A DNA stretch of 64,000 bases from Kocuria soli (GTDB lineage Bacteria; Actinomycetota; Actinomycetes; Actinomycetales; Micrococcaceae): the NCBI RefSeq assembly GCF_003797835.1, contig NZ_RKMF01000007.1, positions 62,001 through 126,000 on the forward strand. Direction: 5' to 3'. Position numbers and translations under genes: made by a program. Shown in pieces: positions 62,704 through 64,000 of this stretch (position 1 is its first letter; each line of letters begins with the position of its first letter). The notes under the pieces are model-generated. The model worked only from the letters and a program-made list of their open reading frames with translations, was not told the origin of the DNA and made no database searches.

Positions 62704-63696
62704 ATGGTCACGCCCGCTCACACACCACCCGCCGGACTCCGGGGCCGTTGTTTCACGACGGCGGAGGCGTACGCCCACGGGGTCACCCGCGGCCAGCTCT
62801 TGGGTCCGGGCTACGTATCGGTCTTCCGGAACGTGTGGGCGGTCGCGGGTCATGTGTTCCCGGCGGACCCGGTCGAGCATCTGATGGACCTGCTGCCGGC
62901 CGTGCAACTCGCGTATCCGGGGACTGCCGCGAGCCACACGACGGCGGCGCTGGTGCTGGGGCTCCGGGTCCCCGGTCGGTTGCGGCTTGCGCTACCGATA
63001 CATCTCACTCCCTGGACAGAAGTCCTCCCTCCCCGGGTGAAGGGGCTGCGAGGCCATCGGTCCTGGATTCCGCCGCAGGACCGGGTGCTTCAGACCGGGG
63101 TGGGAGTCACCGGTCCCGTCCGGACCCTCGTGGATCTGGCCGGAGCGGCCGGGCCGCGGGGCCCGTGGTTCCTTGACCAGGCTGCTTTGGTGAGCGTGTT
63201 GGACGGCGTGATCTGTGAACACCGGTACGGCCCGTTGCGGGGTGTGCCTCCGCTCCGGGCCCGGGAGGCCGTCGCCGAGGACCTGGCACGAATGACGGGG
63301 TTGCGCGGCGTGGCTCGAGTGCGATCCGCGTTGGCCCTGGCACGGCCGGGAGTGGACTCGGCGGCCGAGACCCGCGCGCGTCTGGTGCTCCAGGACAACG
63401 GGCTGGGGGAGTGGGTCACCGACCTCGAGCTCAGGGCCCCGGGGCATCGGTCGGTCTGGCCGGATCTTGCGCGTCCAGAGGACAAGGTGTCGCTGCAGAT
63501 CGAGGGCCCGCACCACGACGCCGACCGCCAACGCGTCCGGGACATCGAACGCCAGCGGGCCACGGAGGCGGCGGGATGGATCGAGGTGCGCGTACTGATC
63601 TCCGACCTGTATCCGCGGTCGTTCGACCCACCGGGAACGCCTCCGCGCGTGGTGGACCTGGTCCGCGAGGCCATCGCCCGCCGTGGTCGGGGATGA
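62704..63696 (+). CDS. AbiEi-antitoxin-like N-domain / DUF559-like nuclease-fold protein
   Basis: 330 residues, ATG 62704, no strong ribosome site. The N-terminal third has a winged-HTH look typical of the AbiEi-like antitoxin domain of actinobacterial proteins (TTAEAYAHGVTRGQLLGPGY, then GVSVFRNVWAV-like strands and ASHTTAALVLGL). The C-terminal 90 residues resemble the Vsr/DUF559 endonuclease fold: VTDLELRAPGHRSVWPDL with the acidic residue, LQIEGPHHDADRQRVRD with E/H/D, and a WIEVRVLISDLY strand. It is bracketed by two copies of the same palindromic repeat (104 bases before and 5 bases after). Toxin, antitoxin or repair function is not established. Confidence 0.7.
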   Translation: MVTPAHTPPAGLRGRCFTTAEAYAHGVTRGQLLGPGYVSVFRNVWAVAGHVFPADPVEHLMDLLPAVQLAYPGTAASHTTAALVLGLRVPGRLRLALPIHLTPWTEVLPPRVKGLRGHRSWIPPQDRVLQTGVGVTGPVRTLVDLAGAAGPRGPWFLDQAALVSVLDGVICEHRYGPLRGVPPLRAREAVAEDLARMTGLRGVARVRSALALARPGVDSAAETRARLVLQDNGLGEWVTDLELRAPGHRSVWPDLARPEDKVSLQIEGPHHDADRQRVRDIERQRATEAAGWIEVRVLISDLYPRSFDPPGTPPRVVDLVREAIARRGRG

Positions 63697-63701
63697 CAAA
63701 T

Positions 63702-63762
63702 GCCGAGTGCGCAGTTCGATCGCTGCTCACTGACTCAGGGGCGATCAAACTGCGCACTCGGC
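63702..63762. repeat. Palindromic repeat, copy 2
   Basis: 24-bp arms nearly identical to copy 1 (one C for T in the left arm, different loop), starting 5 bases after the stop of the bracketed gene. It can also act as the terminator between this gene and the convergent MFS gene. Confidence 0.9.
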
Positions 63763-63781
63763 GCGGGGAAAGTCGGGAAGG

Positions 63782-64000
63782 TTACTTCTTGCCGACCTCG
63801 ACCATGTCCACGTGGCGGGTCTCCGGGGAGAACCACAGGGCCACGAAGGTGATGACGGCGGCCGCCGACAGGTACATGCCCACCGCGGAGACGCCGAACT
63901 TGGCGTTGAGCCACACCGCGGCGTACGGGGTGAGCGCCGCACCCAGGATGGAGGCGCCGTTGTACGCGATCCCCGAACCCGTGTAACGCACGTTGGTGGG
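63782..64000 (-). CDS. MFS transporter, C-terminal end (gene continues beyond window)
   Basis: The minus-strand frame is open to the window edge and encodes the last about 72 residues: VRYTGSGIAYNGASILGAAL and two TM helices, then LWFSPETRHVDMVEVGKK. The RYTGSGIAYNxAxxxGG pattern and the terminal PETR are typical of metabolite:H+ symporters of the MHS/ProP-like subfamily of MFS. The substrate cannot be told from this part. Confidence 0.85.
   Translation of the reverse strand, partial: PTNVRYTGSGIAYNGASILGAALTPYAAVWLNAKFGVSAVGMYLSAAAVITFVALWFSPETRHVDMVEVGKK

Noticed and set aside
1-64000. CRISPR array, tRNA or rRNA genes
   Set aside because: No regularly spaced direct repeats, no tRNA T-loop plus acceptor pairing and no rRNA-like stretch were seen on reading both strands; a covariance-model search was not possible.

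Overview
The window reads as chromosomal DNA of a high-GC actinobacterium, most likely Micrococcales (Micrococcaceae-like, for example near Kocuria, Micrococcus or Citricoccus). The grounds are very high third-position GC, frequent GTG/TTG starts, an Rv1747-type FHA-ABC exporter, an Rv3303c-type LpdA homologue, and actinobacterial gene styles throughout. No tRNA, rRNA or CRISPR array was seen. Assignment to a genus is inference.

1-21124: an exopolysaccharide/capsule locus of the Wzx/Wzy type. It looks like two gene sets side by side. Set A (1-9189) has a hydrolase-like protein, a Wzx flippase, a minus-strand operon wzz-GT-wzy-GT, and a GT2. Set B (9425-21124) has a second two-domain hydrolase-like protein, a GT, wzz, wzy, then a minus-strand operon wcaF-like acetyltransferase, GT4, WcaI-like GT4, gmd, fcl (GDP-L-fucose supply) and wzx. 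The priming sugar transferase and any tyrosine kinase are not in the window.

21592-29127: mfd (transcription-repair coupling), a small membrane protein, deoC, and a CobA-HemD fusion that makes the siroheme precursor. 29151-35281: assimilatory nitrate/nitrite genes. nirB and nirD are divergent, followed by a sirohydrochlorin chelatase, a NarK transporter and only the first part of an assimilatory nitrate reductase. That reductase is cut by an IS481-family element (35271-37385), which carries a tetR-doxX passenger pair and a perfect 29-bp palindromic operator.

37386-about 45115: a foreign island of conflict and mobility genes. In order it has a decapitated ImmA/IrrE peptidase with a DUF4411 PIN-like partner; a minus-strand RHH - membrane AAA+ - CHAT protease operon, divergent from an LRV/HEAT-repeat protein and sharing its promoter; a serine recombinase; and an Abi_C abortive-infection protein. 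The island abuts a second, 3'-truncated nirB whose nirD is intact and divergent. The IS/island block therefore replaced the 3' ends of both nasC and nirB2. The RHH/AAA+/CHAT/LRV unit is the best candidate here for an undescribed system.

48042-64000: a double-domain AsnC/Lrp regulator divergent from a DUF5058 transporter - membrane protein - M20 amidohydrolase operon; then a TRIC-type channel, a phosphohexomutase coupled to purine nucleoside phosphorylase, the FHA-ABC exporter, a BCCT osmolyte transporter and an LpdA-like quinone reductase. Next comes an AbiEi/DUF559-like gene bracketed by two copies of a long palindromic repeat, and last the C-terminal end of an MFS transporter running off the window.
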